DNA of 64,000 nt from positions 4,971,001 to 5,035,000 of the forward strand of contig NZ_CP114905.1 of NCBI RefSeq assembly GCF_027497195.1. Reading direction: 5' to 3'. This DNA comes from Streptomyces sp. WMMC500 (lineage in GTDB: Bacteria; Actinomycetota; Actinomycetes; Streptomycetales; Streptomycetaceae). How positions within the stretch are numbered: position 1 is the first letter of the stretch; every line of letters begins with the position of its first letter. Made by a program: the position numbers and the translations under genes. Positions 42,932 through 51,318 of this stretch are shown piece after piece. The notes beneath the pieces were generated by a model. The model made no database searches. It was not told the DNA's origin and worked only from the letters and a program-made list of their open reading frames with translations.

Positions 42932-43561
42932 GTGCCGGTTGGCGACGTCGTATCTGTAGCTCACGGTGAGCAAATTGCGCTCCGGAGTCTCTGCGAGGTG
43001 ACGGCCGGCCCGTCCGGGTCGCGGCTTGACACCCTGCATGACGGCCCCGAAGGGGTGCCGGTGATTTCACCGCCGGATCTCACTGACGACCACACCGTGG
43101 ACACCCGGCGTTTGCGCCGTGTGTCGGAGAGCGAGGCCGAACGCCTCTCCCGGTTCGCTCTGAAGGAGGATGACATCCTCCTCGTACGGCAGGGCACACT
43201 CGGTCGGCTGGCGCTGATCGAGGGGGGGCAAGCCACATGGCTTTACAACTCATCCTGTCTGCGCCTCAGGCCCCGCCTTGAGCGCATCATCCCCGCGTAC
43301 CTGGCGTCATACCTCTCGTATCCACCAGTGCAACGGTACTTGCTGGGACGTTCCCTCCCGGGGACAGTGCCGTCGCTCAACTCAGCCATGCTCAACGAGC
43401 TGCCCGTCACCGTGCCACCCATGAACCGCCAGCAGGCCGTCGTCGAAGTCTTGGCCGACGTTGACGCCCGGATCAGGAGCCAGCGGCAGTTGACTGATCG
43501 TCTTGAAGCGCTACGGCCGGCCATCTTCGGAGAGATGATCCAGGGAACGAGGTCCGCGTGA
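42932..43561 (+). CDS. hsdS: single-TRD HsdS-like specificity subunit
   Basis: A protein of about 209 aa from GTG 42932 with GGTGGAGG four to five bases upstream (earlier GTGs in frame are possible). One target recognition domain is visible: VPVGDVVSVAHGEQIALRSL, then LKEDDILLVRQGTLGRLALI, SSCLRLRPRLERIIPAYLAS and the conserved helix region NRQQAVVEVLADVDARIRSQ ending LEALRPAIFGEMI. Normal HsdS proteins are about 400 aa with two TRDs; this half-size form would have to dimerise and read a symmetric site. Its TGA overlaps the GTG of hsdM. The order S-M is unusual. Confidence 0.75.
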   Translation: MPVGDVVSVAHGEQIALRSLCEVTAGPSGSRLDTLHDGPEGVPVISPPDLTDDHTVDTRRLRRVSESEAERLSRFALKEDDILLVRQGTLGRLALIEGGQATWLYNSSCLRLRPRLERIIPAYLASYLSYPPVQRYLLGRSLPGTVPSLNSAMLNELPVTVPPMNRQQAVVEVLADVDARIRSQRQLTDRLEALRPAIFGEMIQGTRSA

Positions 43562-45561
43562 GTCCGCTCAGCGCCCAACGATTGGCAAGTACCCTCTTCG
43601 ACGCAGCCAGCATCCTGCGCGGTCGGATCGATGCCTCTCAGTACGGTGACGTTATCTCTGGGATACTGCTCCTCAAGCGAGCCTCAGACCAGCCCGGTAT
43701 TCTTCGAGTGCCTGAGCGGGCACAATGGTCCTTCATCAAGGGCTACGAGGGAAAAGCACTGGGGCATGTCCTCAACGAGGCTTTCTGGGAACTTGAGCGA
43801 AGCAACCCCGACGTATTGAAGGGTCTCTTCGACGCCCTGGATTTCGACAGGAGGCTGGGTCGAGCCGATTTGACGGCGCTGGTCGAACATTTCGACCGAA
43901 TTCCGCTGGGCGACGACGACATGGAGTTCAGAGACGAGGTTGGCCGCGCCTATGAAGGGATGCTCAGTAACTTCGCTGATATCGCTGGAAAAAAGGGCGG
44001 AGAGCACTTCACCCCCCGCTCCGTAGCTCAGCTGATGGTACGGCTGGTGCGGCCTGAAGGGGGGCAGTCGGTCTACGACCCGTTCGCTGGTTCTGGCGGC
44101 CTACTGATCCAGGCTAGTCAGTATGTCGGCGAACATGGAGCGGACGGCGCGAACCTCAGCCTGTACGGACAAGAGGTGAACAGCGCGACTTGCTCGACGG
44201 CCCGGCTGAACCTCCTGTTGCACGGTGTCACTGACGGGTTGGTGCTCTGCGGCGACACCTTGGTCGACCCGCTGCATGTGGAGGAGGACGGGAGTCTCAC
44301 CCGCTTCGATCGTGTACTGACGAATCCACCCTTCTCCATCAACTATTCCGCGGAGGAGGTGAGGCATCCGGAGCGCATGAAATACGGCTGGACCCCGGGG
44401 CAGGGCAAGGCCGACCTCATGAACATCCAGCACGTGCTGGCTGTGCTCAGCCCGGACGGGGTCGGAGCGGTGGTCGTCCCGTACGGCGTCCTTTTTCGGG
44501 GAGGGGTGGAAGGCGAGATCCGCCGGAGAATTATCGAGGACAACCGACTCGAAGCAGTGATCGGTATCGGCCCTAACGTCTTCTACGGCACCTCCATCCC
44601 TGCCTGTATTCTGGTATTTCGAGGAACGAACGGCCCCCCCGCGGATCAGCGAGGCCAAGTGCTCTTCGTCAATGCGGAGCATGAAGTGGTCACAGGGCGG
44701 TCGCAGAACTACCTGGAATCACAGAACATCGAGAAAATTGTGGGTGTTTTCCGCGAGTGGGACCAAATTCCTGGATTCTCACGGGCTGTCCGTATGGCTG
44801 AGATCGCGAGTAACAACTTCAACCTCAACGTCCGCCTCTACGTGGATGCTGGCCCGCCTGTCGAGCCACCGCTCGACGTCCATGCGGCGCTCTTCGGCGG
44901 TGTGCCGAGAGAAGAAGTTGAGGCAAAAATGGCAAGGTTTCATGCATACGGCATCGCCCTCGATGATCTGTTCCGTCTGAAAAACTCCAGGTATCTCGAC
45001 TTCCCGAGCGGCGGCTGTGATGCGGCCGCAGCTCGTATCCCAGATCTCGCTATTGCCCGGGAGGAAGAGTTCATCGCCCGCTATGGCCGCTGGTGGAGGG
45101 AAACGGCGTCACGGTTGGCTGAACTAGCTGGTACCACCAGGCTGTTGGGGTTGTACCCACGGTTCATGGCAGCCTTCCGCGCGAGTCTGTTGCCGGGGAG
45201 GATCCTGGACCAATATCAGCTAAACGGAGCCTTTGCAGCGTGGTGGTCGGACCGGCACGATGACCTCAGAAGCCTCGACCTCTGGGGCTTCTCTAGTGTC
45301 ATCGCCCGATGGGCCACTGATGATGCCAGGAAGCCTGCGTCTATTCCTCAGAAGCTGCCGCGCGAACAAGTGCTTGATGACCTTGGTAAGGATCTCCGCT
45401 CACGAGTGGAGAAGCTCATCGTCGCGGAGCGACAGGAACTGGTCGATATCTATCGTTCGTGGGGCGACCGATACGAGACGTCGCTCATGGACCTTGAGAG
45501 ACAGAACGAGGTCACAGAAGCAAGACTTCGGGACCGCCTGGAGCAACTCGGTTACACATAG
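43558..45561 (+). CDS. hsdM: HsdM-like type I N6-adenine methylase with C-terminal extension
   Basis: A protein of 667 aa from the GTG at 43558, translationally coupled to hsdS. Conserved parts are ILLLKRASDQ in the helical N-terminus, GGEHFTPRSVAQLMVRLVRP, motif I VYDPFAGSGGLLIQAS (about 175) and motif IV RVLTNPPFSINYS (about 260). All active residues are intact. The region after about 440 is an extension not seen in a typical 500-aa HsdM; it ends in a charged helix (NEVTEARLRDRLEQLGYT). GC at wobble positions is lower than in the flanks, a sign of separate acquisition. No HsdR gene is present in the window. Confidence 0.85.
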   Translation: MSPLSAQRLASTLFDAASILRGRIDASQYGDVISGILLLKRASDQPGILRVPERAQWSFIKGYEGKALGHVLNEAFWELERSNPDVLKGLFDALDFDRRLGRADLTALVEHFDRIPLGDDDMEFRDEVGRAYEGMLSNFADIAGKKGGEHFTPRSVAQLMVRLVRPEGGQSVYDPFAGSGGLLIQASQYVGEHGADGANLSLYGQEVNSATCSTARLNLLLHGVTDGLVLCGDTLVDPLHVEEDGSLTRFDRVLTNPPFSINYSAEEVRHPERMKYGWTPGQGKADLMNIQHVLAVLSPDGVGAVVVPYGVLFRGGVEGEIRRRIIEDNRLEAVIGIGPNVFYGTSIPACILVFRGTNGPPADQRGQVLFVNAEHEVVTGRSQNYLESQNIEKIVGVFREWDQIPGFSRAVRMAEIASNNFNLNVRLYVDAGPPVEPPLDVHAALFGGVPREEVEAKMARFHAYGIALDDLFRLKNSRYLDFPSGGCDAAAARIPDLAIAREEEFIARYGRWWRETASRLAELAGTTRLLGLYPRFMAAFRASLLPGRILDQYQLNGAFAAWWSDRHDDLRSLDLWGFSSVIARWATDDARKPASIPQKLPREQVLDDLGKDLRSRVEKLIVAERQELVDIYRSWGDRYETSLMDLERQNEVTEARLRDRLEQLGYT

Positions 45562-45627
45562 CCGTCCTGCATCCATCGAGTGCAGCCTGGCGGAAGGTAA
45601 GTCAACGGCTACACGAAGGTGAACTCC

Positions 45628-45804
45628 TCAACCCGGAGTCGGGTAGACCTTGGTGAAACTGGCGAGTCTGCGGTCCTCTACTTCCCATAGGTCCACCCGC
45701 ACCAGATCGATGTCCAGGCCCATCTCAGAAACCAAACCGCCGAATGTGTCACCTGCTTGGAGAAGCTCACGGCGGTGATCACCTGCCGGGAGCGCAAGAG
45801 CAGC
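45628..45804 (-). pseudogene. 3' remnant of an unidentified gene
   Basis: A minus-strand frame of 59 codons ends in VRVDLWEVEDRRLASFTKVY plus four residues and a TGA at 45628. It reads like a real C-terminus (GDTFGGLVSEMGLDIDLVRV), but it has no plausible start, and a stop closes it at 45805-45807. It is probably the leftover of a deleted gene. No family was recognised. Confidence 0.35.
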
Positions 45805-45868
45805 TCAGGGCTTCTTGCTCCGTCGTATCGGCTCGCGTGGATCTGTGGTGCGCGGCACTTCGGTGGAT

Positions 45869-46549
45869 TCAGATAACCGTCGAGGGTGCGTGCTTGCTCA
45901 GGTAGCTCTTGAAGGTCTTTCTGATCTCTGCCTGGAGATAACCGGCCTGTGGCGAGTTGGGTACCACGTCGGGCTCGAAGCCTCTCTTTCGGGCATCGAG
46001 ATACCGCACAATGTTCGATGACCGGGTGTTGGAAACGAAGAGCTCGCTCTGGGTGCGAATGTCGGCGCGCAGCCCCTCGAAGTTCCGCGCGAGACCGATG
46101 CCGAGGTTGGAGATGTAGTACTTGCACTCGACGATGAGGACGCACTGACTTCCTCGTGGTGCGAATCCCTGTGCTCGACTCAGGGCGGCTTCCTCGGCCG
46201 GCAGCACCAGCACATCACACTCGTGCAGCACGCCTGACGAGCCGGTCACATAGACGCCGAGATGGACCTCAAGGGCGGGAGCACCGTCGAATTCGATCAC
46301 AGCGTGGGTGAAGGGCTGACTGTCGCTGGATAGATGACCCGGCCCTGTCCGGAAGACAAGGCTGCTGGCCTTCGCCCCGTAGACGTCCTCATAGGTGACA
46401 GAGGCACCGTGCCGACTCGCAGTGGCGACGATCTGGGAGAAGACGAAACCCTCGTAGACGTCGGACGGCTTCGAAGCGGAGTCGTACGACACCGCTCCTG
46501 CCGCCAGAAGGCTCTTGACCTCGTTGACGAGGTCATCGACGTTGCTCAA
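45869..46549 (-). CDS. PD-(D/E)XK nuclease-like protein
   Basis: A protein of 226 aa starting at TTG 46549, overlapping the previous stop (TTGA). An N-terminal helical segment (VDDLVNEVKSLLAAGA) precedes a restriction-endonuclease-like core: ALEVHLGVYVTGSSGVLHEC then DVLVLP and CVLIVECKYYISNLGIGLAR. Asp112, Glu141 and Lys143 make the D...ExK triad. It is the third gene of a minus-strand operon. Nearby HsdS-HsdM lack an HsdR, so this might supply cleavage, but that is conjecture. Confidence 0.65.
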   Translation of the reverse strand: MSNVDDLVNEVKSLLAAGAVSYDSASKPSDVYEGFVFSQIVATASRHGASVTYEDVYGAKASSLVFRTGPGHLSSDSQPFTHAVIEFDGAPALEVHLGVYVTGSSGVLHECDVLVLPAEEAALSRAQGFAPRGSQCVLIVECKYYISNLGIGLARNFEGLRADIRTQSELFVSNTRSSNIVRYLDARKRGFEPDVVPNSPQAGYLQAEIRKTFKSYLSKHAPSTVI

Positions 46550-47106
46550 CCGACGACCTCCCTCGTCACGTCGGCCACCAGTCGACTGACGCGTGTACGT
46601 CCCTCAGTCGGCATCCGATCTCCCCGGATCTCCGTTCGGCTACGGCGCGATTGAGCGCTCTCGTCCGGTTCGAACACGACCGCTTCGGCGACGCTCCGAC
46701 TACCTGCGTCTCCTCCATGTTCGCTCCGGAGTGCCTTCAGCACCTCCAGTTCCATCTCAGGTAGCTCAACAAGGACTCGCCTCAGTGCATCCAGGAGGAG
46801 TCGGACGCGCTCTTCCTCTGTCATCGCTCGAGTCGCAATGACCAGCTTTCCGCGCTTGCGTGATGCCTCGAACTCAACGGGACCGAGCACGCTGCGGTCC
46901 ACTACCTCGTACCGAAGCGCTGCCGCTGCTGGGGTCGCGGCAGGGGAGTCATCACCGTGGCGCTGTTGACGTCGGCGGAGGATCTTCTCCTCAGGTACTC
47001 CCGCCGCGATTGCTGCGTCCACGTCATCAATCACCCAACTCAGGGCGGTACCTTGCAGCGCTTCGCGGAGCTGTTGCTCCACGCGGCGTAGTTCGAACTG
47101 GTTCAT
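46546..47106 (-). CDS. unknown protein, partner of PD-(D/E)XK protein
   Basis: A protein of 186 aa from the ATG at 47106, overlapping the nuclease-like gene by 4 bp. It opens with LRRVEQQLREALQGTALSWV and DDVDAAIAAGVPEEKI, continues with a helical part (AMTEEERVRLLLDALRRVLV then ELPEMELEVLKAL), and ends in a basic tail (SRRSRTEIRGDRMPTEGRTR). No family was recognised. The tight coupling suggests a complex with the nuclease-like protein, perhaps as an inhibitor or DNA-binding adaptor. Confidence 0.6.
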   Translation of the reverse strand: MNQFELRRVEQQLREALQGTALSWVIDDVDAAIAAGVPEEKILRRRQQRHGDDSPAATPAAAALRYEVVDRSVLGPVEFEASRKRGKLVIATRAMTEEERVRLLLDALRRVLVELPEMELEVLKALRSEHGGDAGSRSVAEAVVFEPDESAQSRRSRTEIRGDRMPTEGRTRVSRLVADVTREVVG

Positions 47107-47118
47107 GTGCCCCTCGTA

Positions 47119-47403
47119 TCAGAAGTCCTCGTCTGGGATGGCCAGCCGGTCCACGGATTCTCTCCATGGGGTCTCCGAACGACCACGATCAGCCGTCGAG
47201 CAGGCGCCGGAGTGCGTCCAGTCGCTTCGCCACTGTCCGGGCCAGACGGCGAAGAGGCGGGATTCTCCGGCAACCGCTCGTTGATAGGCATCGGGCCCCG
47301 CGCCCTGGGTGACTCGGCCGCCCTCGTGAACTTCGATGTAGCACGTGGTGTCCAGCGTGTACGGGAAGTCCCTCCCGGCGGCGACAGCGCTTCTCGGTTC
47401 CAT
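47119..47403 (-). CDS. small hypothetical protein, first gene of nuclease operon
   Basis: A protein of 94 aa from the ATG at 47403, ending 12 bp before the next start. The sequence GRDFPYTLDTTCYIEVHEGG then AGESRLFAVWPGQWRSD looks coding; the acidic end ESVDRLAIPDEDF is plausible. No domain was recognised. Spacing suggests one transcript with the two genes downstream. Confidence 0.45.
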   Translation of the reverse strand: MEPRSAVAAGRDFPYTLDTTCYIEVHEGGRVTQGAGPDAYQRAVAGESRLFAVWPGQWRSDWTHSGACSTADRGRSETPWRESVDRLAIPDEDF

Positions 47404-47794
47404 GGCCCCCCATCCCCTACTAACCGTGAGGCCACGCTACGGCAGGCCCAAGGGCGGCGCTGCAGCCTTCCTGAGTTCTGCCAGCGAGCGGCGGCCTGCT
47501 GAGTCGCGCAGCTCTGCCGCCTTCGCCTCGATGGCGCACGAACTGTCAGCGGACTCGCAAGATGTTCAGCGCCGGGCCGCCGCACGCTGCGGCGGCCCGG
47601 CGCGACTTAAGGACTTCCAGATCAATAACACGCCGATTCCGGTTCTGTGTCAGCGACTTGTGCTAACGACCGGATGACCAGCAGCGACGTAGCACCCAGC
47701 AAGCACTGAGGTCGACACTACCGAGGTTGTAAACAAGCGTGTTGTTGATCTGCGAGCCCTTAGAGTGGCGCCGTGGGGGCGTCAGCCTCGTGCG
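47404..47794. other. 391-bp intergenic stretch with terminator and AT-rich spot
   Basis: No gene was recognised. It contains the hairpin at 47569-47603 and, near 47725-47750, an AT-richer stretch with GTTGTAAACAAGCGTGTTG, possibly a binding site. It separates two minus-strand operons. Confidence 0.5.
47569..47603. terminator. perfect 15-bp-stem hairpin
   Basis: GCGCCGGGCCGCCGC and GCGGCGGCCCGGCGC form a perfect 15-bp stem with loop ACGCT. It is well placed to stop transcripts coming from the minus-strand gene that ends at 47795. Confidence 0.75.
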
Positions 47795-48628
47795 TTACTC
47801 GGGAAACAGACTGTCTTGCACGTACTCGACGACCTTCCGTTCCGGGTAGAAGATGGCTAGGAGCATGAAGGTCTTGGGGTGGGCTGCGATGTTGCCGACA
47901 AAGAAGTGGACGGCCCTGTTCGGGGAGCACATCTGGTTGTACCAAGTCTTGCGCAGTACCTCACGGACCCGGTGCTCGCCGTACTTGCGGAGGAACTTGC
48001 GGTACGACTGGCCGGCCTCCCAGTCCTTCAGGCCCATGTCGTGGGTCGGGCAGTCGTCGTCGGTACAGCGGAAGCTGTAGCGGAGGTCGAGTGGTATCCA
48101 GTCCAGCGGGTTCAGCTCCTGTTCGAACAGGTCGATTTGGTGAGCTAATGCGGCCTTGGAGACGGACCAGGGTTCGGCCGGCTCCATCCGGAAGCGGGTG
48201 ATCTCGGCGGGCCGGAAGACGCCGAGGGAAGTTCCTCGCCTCTCCTGATCGCGCTTGATGGCACAGAGCGAGGGAGCGACCAGCGGCTCGATGTACCGGT
48301 ACCGCTTCTTCCAGCCGCCGTCGGAGGGCACGTCGCCCACGATCTCCAACGTGTCGAGGTCGGGTCGGAGACTCTCCGGGCGGGGGTCTCTTTCCGGGCG
48401 GTGCGGTTCGACGTCGACTTCGATGATCGAGTACTTGGAGAACTGGGCGTCCTCGTTCAGGAGCCGGAAGGGCACCGGGAAGAGCCGTACGTGCTGCGGT
48501 TCACCCTGGTCCAGGCGTATGCCTGCCACGCAGCTCGTTTCGCGGTACTTGTTGGACAGCTCCGGGTACGTCTTGACCGTGATCACGATCCGGGCGCGCT
48601 GCCGTTTCTTGAATGCCGACGACGCCAT
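47795..48628 (-). CDS. unknown protein paired with XRE-DUF488 gene
   Basis: A protein of 277 aa from the ATG at 48628. The N-terminus FKKRQRARIVITVKTYPELS is basic; then VAGIRLDQGEPQHVRLFPVP and FRLLNEDAQFSKYSIIEVDV suggest a beta-rich domain. A possible metal site follows (FRCTDDDCPTHDMG), and near the end MCSPNRAVHFFVGNIAAHPK. I recall similar proteins encoded beside DUF488 proteins in scattered bacteria, but their role is unknown to me. It follows the DUF488 gene by 89 bp on the same strand. Confidence 0.6.
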   Translation of the reverse strand: MASSAFKKRQRARIVITVKTYPELSNKYRETSCVAGIRLDQGEPQHVRLFPVPFRLLNEDAQFSKYSIIEVDVEPHRPERDPRPESLRPDLDTLEIVGDVPSDGGWKKRYRYIEPLVAPSLCAIKRDQERRGTSLGVFRPAEITRFRMEPAEPWSVSKAALAHQIDLFEQELNPLDWIPLDLRYSFRCTDDDCPTHDMGLKDWEAGQSYRKFLRKYGEHRVREVLRKTWYNQMCSPNRAVHFFVGNIAAHPKTFMLLAIFYPERKVVEYVQDSLFPE

Positions 48629-48717
48629 CGTGTGCCCCCTCCATTGGTCTCCCCAATTCGATTGGAGGAGAGGCATGCACCGCTGGCAAGGGCGCCTGCG
48701 GGAGCCGGGGGGCGAAG

Positions 48718-49398
48718 TCAGGCCAGGCGGTTTACGGGGACCGAGACTCGGTTCCGGATCGCCTCAAGGACGACCTGTCGGTGGCAGCGGCTCTCGTCTT
48801 TCTCGAAGCACAGCACCGCGACCCGCGATGCTTGGGCGTGCACTGCGAGGCGGTCAAGGTCGGCCTGGGCTTCGTCGGACCGCAGAAGGCTGCGGAAGCG
48901 TGCCCGCCCCACTTCGACGCGGCCGTCCCAGAAGGGCTCCCGGTTGTCCTTCGGGTTGCCCAGGCCACGCAGGTGTGTGTACTCGATGCCGGCCTCGGCC
49001 AGGGCCTCCTTGAGGCGCGTCTTGCTGAAGCCCTTCTTGCGGCTGATCGGGGTGAGCCGTACGTCCGCCACGATGCTGACAAGGCTATCTACGAGCGCGG
49101 CGACGAACGAGTCGATGTCGCGTCCTTCGTATCCGGCTGACCAGAGACCGGGCGTGACCTGGGCCGCCTGGAAGAGATCGTCGAGAGAGGCCGCAAGAGC
49201 CTCGGCCACCGCGCCGACGGTGAAGAAACCTGGCTGGATCGCCCCCTCGCTCTCTAGACGGCCCAGCGTCCCGACGGCGATGCCCGCTTCCTTGGCCAGT
49301 CGTTCACGCGACCACCCGCGGTCCTCCCGCAATGCCCGTACCCGCCGGGCGAGCGCACGGGCGTGGTCGTGTGGAGGCACTGAGCGATGACCTGCCAT
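48718..49398 (-). CDS. XRE helix-turn-helix fused to DUF488
   Basis: A protein of 226 aa from the ATG at 49398. Residues about 12-70 are a Cro/CI helix-turn-helix (LARRVRALREDRGWSRERLA, GIAVGTLGRLESEG). Residues about 85-220 are DUF488: LWSAGYEGRDIDSFVAALVD, VRLTPISRKKGFSKTRLKEA, YTHLRGLGNPKDNREPFW and the closing CFEKDESRCHRQ. DUF488 proteins are usually single-domain and uncharacterised, with a conserved C...CHR motif that may be catalytic. The fusion implies autoregulation or DNA targeting. It is the last gene before the right attachment repeat. Confidence 0.75.
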   Translation of the reverse strand: MAGHRSVPPHDHARALARRVRALREDRGWSRERLAKEAGIAVGTLGRLESEGAIQPGFFTVGAVAEALAASLDDLFQAAQVTPGLWSAGYEGRDIDSFVAALVDSLVSIVADVRLTPISRKKGFSKTRLKEALAEAGIEYTHLRGLGNPKDNREPFWDGRVEVGRARFRSLLRSDEAQADLDRLAVHAQASRVAVLCFEKDESRCHRQVVLEAIRNRVSVPVNRLA

Positions 49399-49546
49399 GT
49401 GCGGTGTTCCTCACGACCGTTGGGGCGGCCCGCCGCGGTGTTCCTGGTCGGCTACGAGCCCTGGATTCGCGAATGCGCAGGTTCCGGGAGGCGCGAGCGC
49501 CGCTGTTCCTGCGGCACTGGAGACTGCTCCTGAGAGAAGCCGACCA

Positions 49547-49688
49547 AGATCTTCTCCCAGATTTCTCCCAAGCGGTCTCCAGGAACCACTCAGGGGCCCG
49601 ATCCATCAAGCGGATCAAGCCCCTGACCTGGTGCTTTGCTGTCGGGGTGGCGGGATTTGAACCCACGACCTCTTCGTCCCGAACGAAG
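49547..49688 (+). repeat. right copy of 142-bp direct repeat (attR-like)
   Basis: Counterpart of 16858-16999. It runs from AGATCTTCT through the tRNA-Pro 3' half to GAACGAAG; from 49689 the tRNA 5' half continues only here, so this side keeps the functional tRNA. Confidence 0.9.
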
Positions 49689-49715
49689 CGCGCTGCCAAG
49701 CTGCGCCACACCCCG
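49642..49715 (-). tRNA. tRNA-Pro (anticodon CGG)
   Basis: A 74-nt cloverleaf on the minus strand: acceptor CGGGGTG/CACCCCG, D arm around GCGCAGCTTGGCAGCGC, anticodon arm CTTCG-TTCGGGA-CGAAG with CGG at 49679-49681, and T arm GTGGGTTCAAATCCCGC. CCA is not encoded. Its 3' half is duplicated at the left end of the island. Confidence 0.95.
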
Positions 49716-49727
49716 TGACTGCGAGGA

Positions 49728-50699
49728 CTACTGTAGCCCACCCGGGCGGGTCGGGTGAAATTCGTTTCCGGGGGTGGGGACCAGGGTGAGGAGCGTGGCT
49801 TCCGGGGGGCAGGCGAAGCGGAAGGGGGTGTAGCGGTTGGCGCCGCAGCCGGCGGAGACGTGGAGGGCTGCGCGGCGGGAGCCGGCGGTGTGGGTGGAGA
49901 GGCCCTTGACGCGGTTGGTGTCCAGGTCGCAGTTGGTCACCAGGGCGCCGTAGAAGGGGATGCAGAGCTGGCCGCCGTGGGTGTGGCCGGCGAGGATCAG
50001 GGGGTAGCCGTCGGCCGTGAAGGCGTCGAGGACGCGCAGGTACGGGGCGTGGACCAGGGCGAGGGAGAAGTCCGCGTCCGGGTCGGGGCCGCCGGCGACC
50101 GCGGTGTAGCGGTCGTGCTTGATGTGGGGGTCGTCCAGGCCCGTCAGACCGAGCACCGTGCCGCTGTCCAGCTTCAGCCGGCCGCGGCTGTTGTCCAGGC
50201 CCACCCAGCCCGCCGCCTCGAAGGCGTCGCGCATGCCCTCCCAGGGGTTGCGGGGGACGTTGTGGCGCAGGCGGTCGCGGCCGTTGAGGCCGTGTATGCC
50301 GCGGGCCTTCTCGATCAGGTAGCGGCCGGGGTTTCGGAACGTCGGCGCGTAGTAGTCGTTCGAGCCGAAGACGTACGTCCCCGGGAACTCCATCAGCGGG
50401 CCCAGCGCGTCCAGCAGCTCCGGCACCGCGTCGGGGTCCGACAGGTTGTCGCCCGTGTTCACCACCAGGTCCGGACGCAGGCCCGCCAGCGAGTGCAGCC
50501 AGCGCCGCTTCGCCTGCTGGCCCGAGACCATGTGGATGTCCGAGATCTGCAGGACCCGCAGCGGGTGCATGCCCTCCGGCAGGACGGGGACGGTGATCCG
50601 GCGGAGCCGGAAGGCGCGGGGTTCGACCGCGGCGGCGTAGGCGACGCCGCCGGCCGAGAGGGCGGCCAGGCCCAGGGGCACTCCGTATCGCGCGCGCAT
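49728..50699 (-). CDS. metallophosphoesterase (YkuE-like)
   Basis: A protein of 323 aa from the ATG at 50699; the longer open frame is spurious. Signal-anchor [19 protein letters not shown] at the N-terminus. Calcineurin-like motifs in order: [24 protein letters not shown] (GNH variant as SND), and [14 protein letters not shown]. Membrane-bound phosphodiesterases of this type hydrolyse UDP-diacylglucosamine-like or other lipid phosphoesters; the substrate is unknown. It is the first chromosomal gene right of the island. Confidence 0.85.
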   Translation of the reverse strand: MRARYGVPLGLAALSAGGVAYAAAVEPRAFRLRRITVPVLPEGMHPLRVLQISDIHMVSGQQAKRRWLHSLAGLRPDLVVNTGDNLSDPDAVPELLDALGPLMEFPGTYVFGSNDYYAPTFRNPGRYLIEKARGIHGLNGRDRLRHNVPRNPWEGMRDAFEAAGWVGLDNSRGRLKLDSGTVLGLTGLDDPHIKHDRYTAVAGGPDPDADFSLALVHAPYLRVLDAFTADGYPLILAGHTHGGQLCIPFYGALVTNCDLDTNRVKGLSTHTAGSRRAALHVSAGCGANRYTPFRFACPPEATLLTLVPTPGNEFHPTRPGGLQ

Positions 50700-50796
50700 C
50701 CTCCTATCGTCGCAGAGGTGCGGGGCACGGGGCTCCCGGGGCGCCCGTGCGCGTTCTGTCGGCGGGGTGCCGGGTGCGGCATGGGAGACTCCGGGC

Positions 50797-51264
50797 ATGA
50801 CCACGCTCAAGTCGAAGCTGCAGGACGACCTCACGGCCGCCATCAAGGGCCGCGACGAGCTGCGCGCCGCCACCCTCCGTATGACGCTCACCGCGATCAC
50901 GAAGGAGGAGGTCGCGGGCAAGGAGGCGCGCGTGCTCTCCGACGACGAGGTGCTGAAGGTGATCACCCGCGAGGCCAAGAAGCGGCGTGAGGCCGCGGAG
51001 GCCTTCGCGCAGGGTGGTCGTACGGAGTCCGCCGAGCGGGAGCGCGCCGAGGGGGAGGTCCTCGCGGACTACCTGCCGAAGCCGCTCGGTGACGAGGAGC
51101 TGGGTGCGCTGGTCGACGAGGCCGTCGCCGAGGCGAAGGCGGCCGGGGCCGAGGGGCCGCGGGCCATGGGCGCCGTGATGAAGATCGTGAACCCCAGGGT
51201 CGCCGGGCGGGCCGAGGGCGGGCGCGTGGCCGCCGCCGTCAAGCGCGCCCTGGGCCAGGGGTGA
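50797..51264 (+). CDS. GatB/YqeY domain protein
   Basis: A protein of 155 aa from the ATG at 50797. The whole length matches the YqeY family: LKSKLQDDLTAAIKGRDELR, ATLRMTLTAI, KRREAAEAFAQGGRTESAER, EGEVLADYLPKPLGDEEL and AMGAVMKIVNPRVAGRAEGG. The domain is homologous to the tRNA-binding tail of GatB, but free-standing YqeY has no assigned reaction. It is divergent from the metallophosphoesterase gene (97 bp). Confidence 0.9.
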   Translation: MTTLKSKLQDDLTAAIKGRDELRAATLRMTLTAITKEEVAGKEARVLSDDEVLKVITREAKKRREAAEAFAQGGRTESAERERAEGEVLADYLPKPLGDEELGALVDEAVAEAKAAGAEGPRAMGAVMKIVNPRVAGRAEGGRVAAAVKRALGQG

Positions 51265-51318
51265 CCTACTGCGGACGCTGAGTCCGGGTGCGGGGGCCGG
51301 CCGCCGTGGCCGGCCCTC

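Larger units (their letters stand above)
16858..49688. mobile_element. tRNA-Pro-associated genomic (defence) island
   Basis: The segment is flanked by a 142-bp direct repeat with about five mismatches that includes the 3' part of tRNA-Pro(CGG), the hallmark of site-specific integration. The intact tRNA is at the right border. The interior is dominated by restriction, helicase and methylase genes, with several stretches of lower GC. No integrase, excisionase, replication or transfer gene was recognised, so the element is either a decayed integrative element or was moved by an integrase supplied in trans. Confidence 0.8.
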
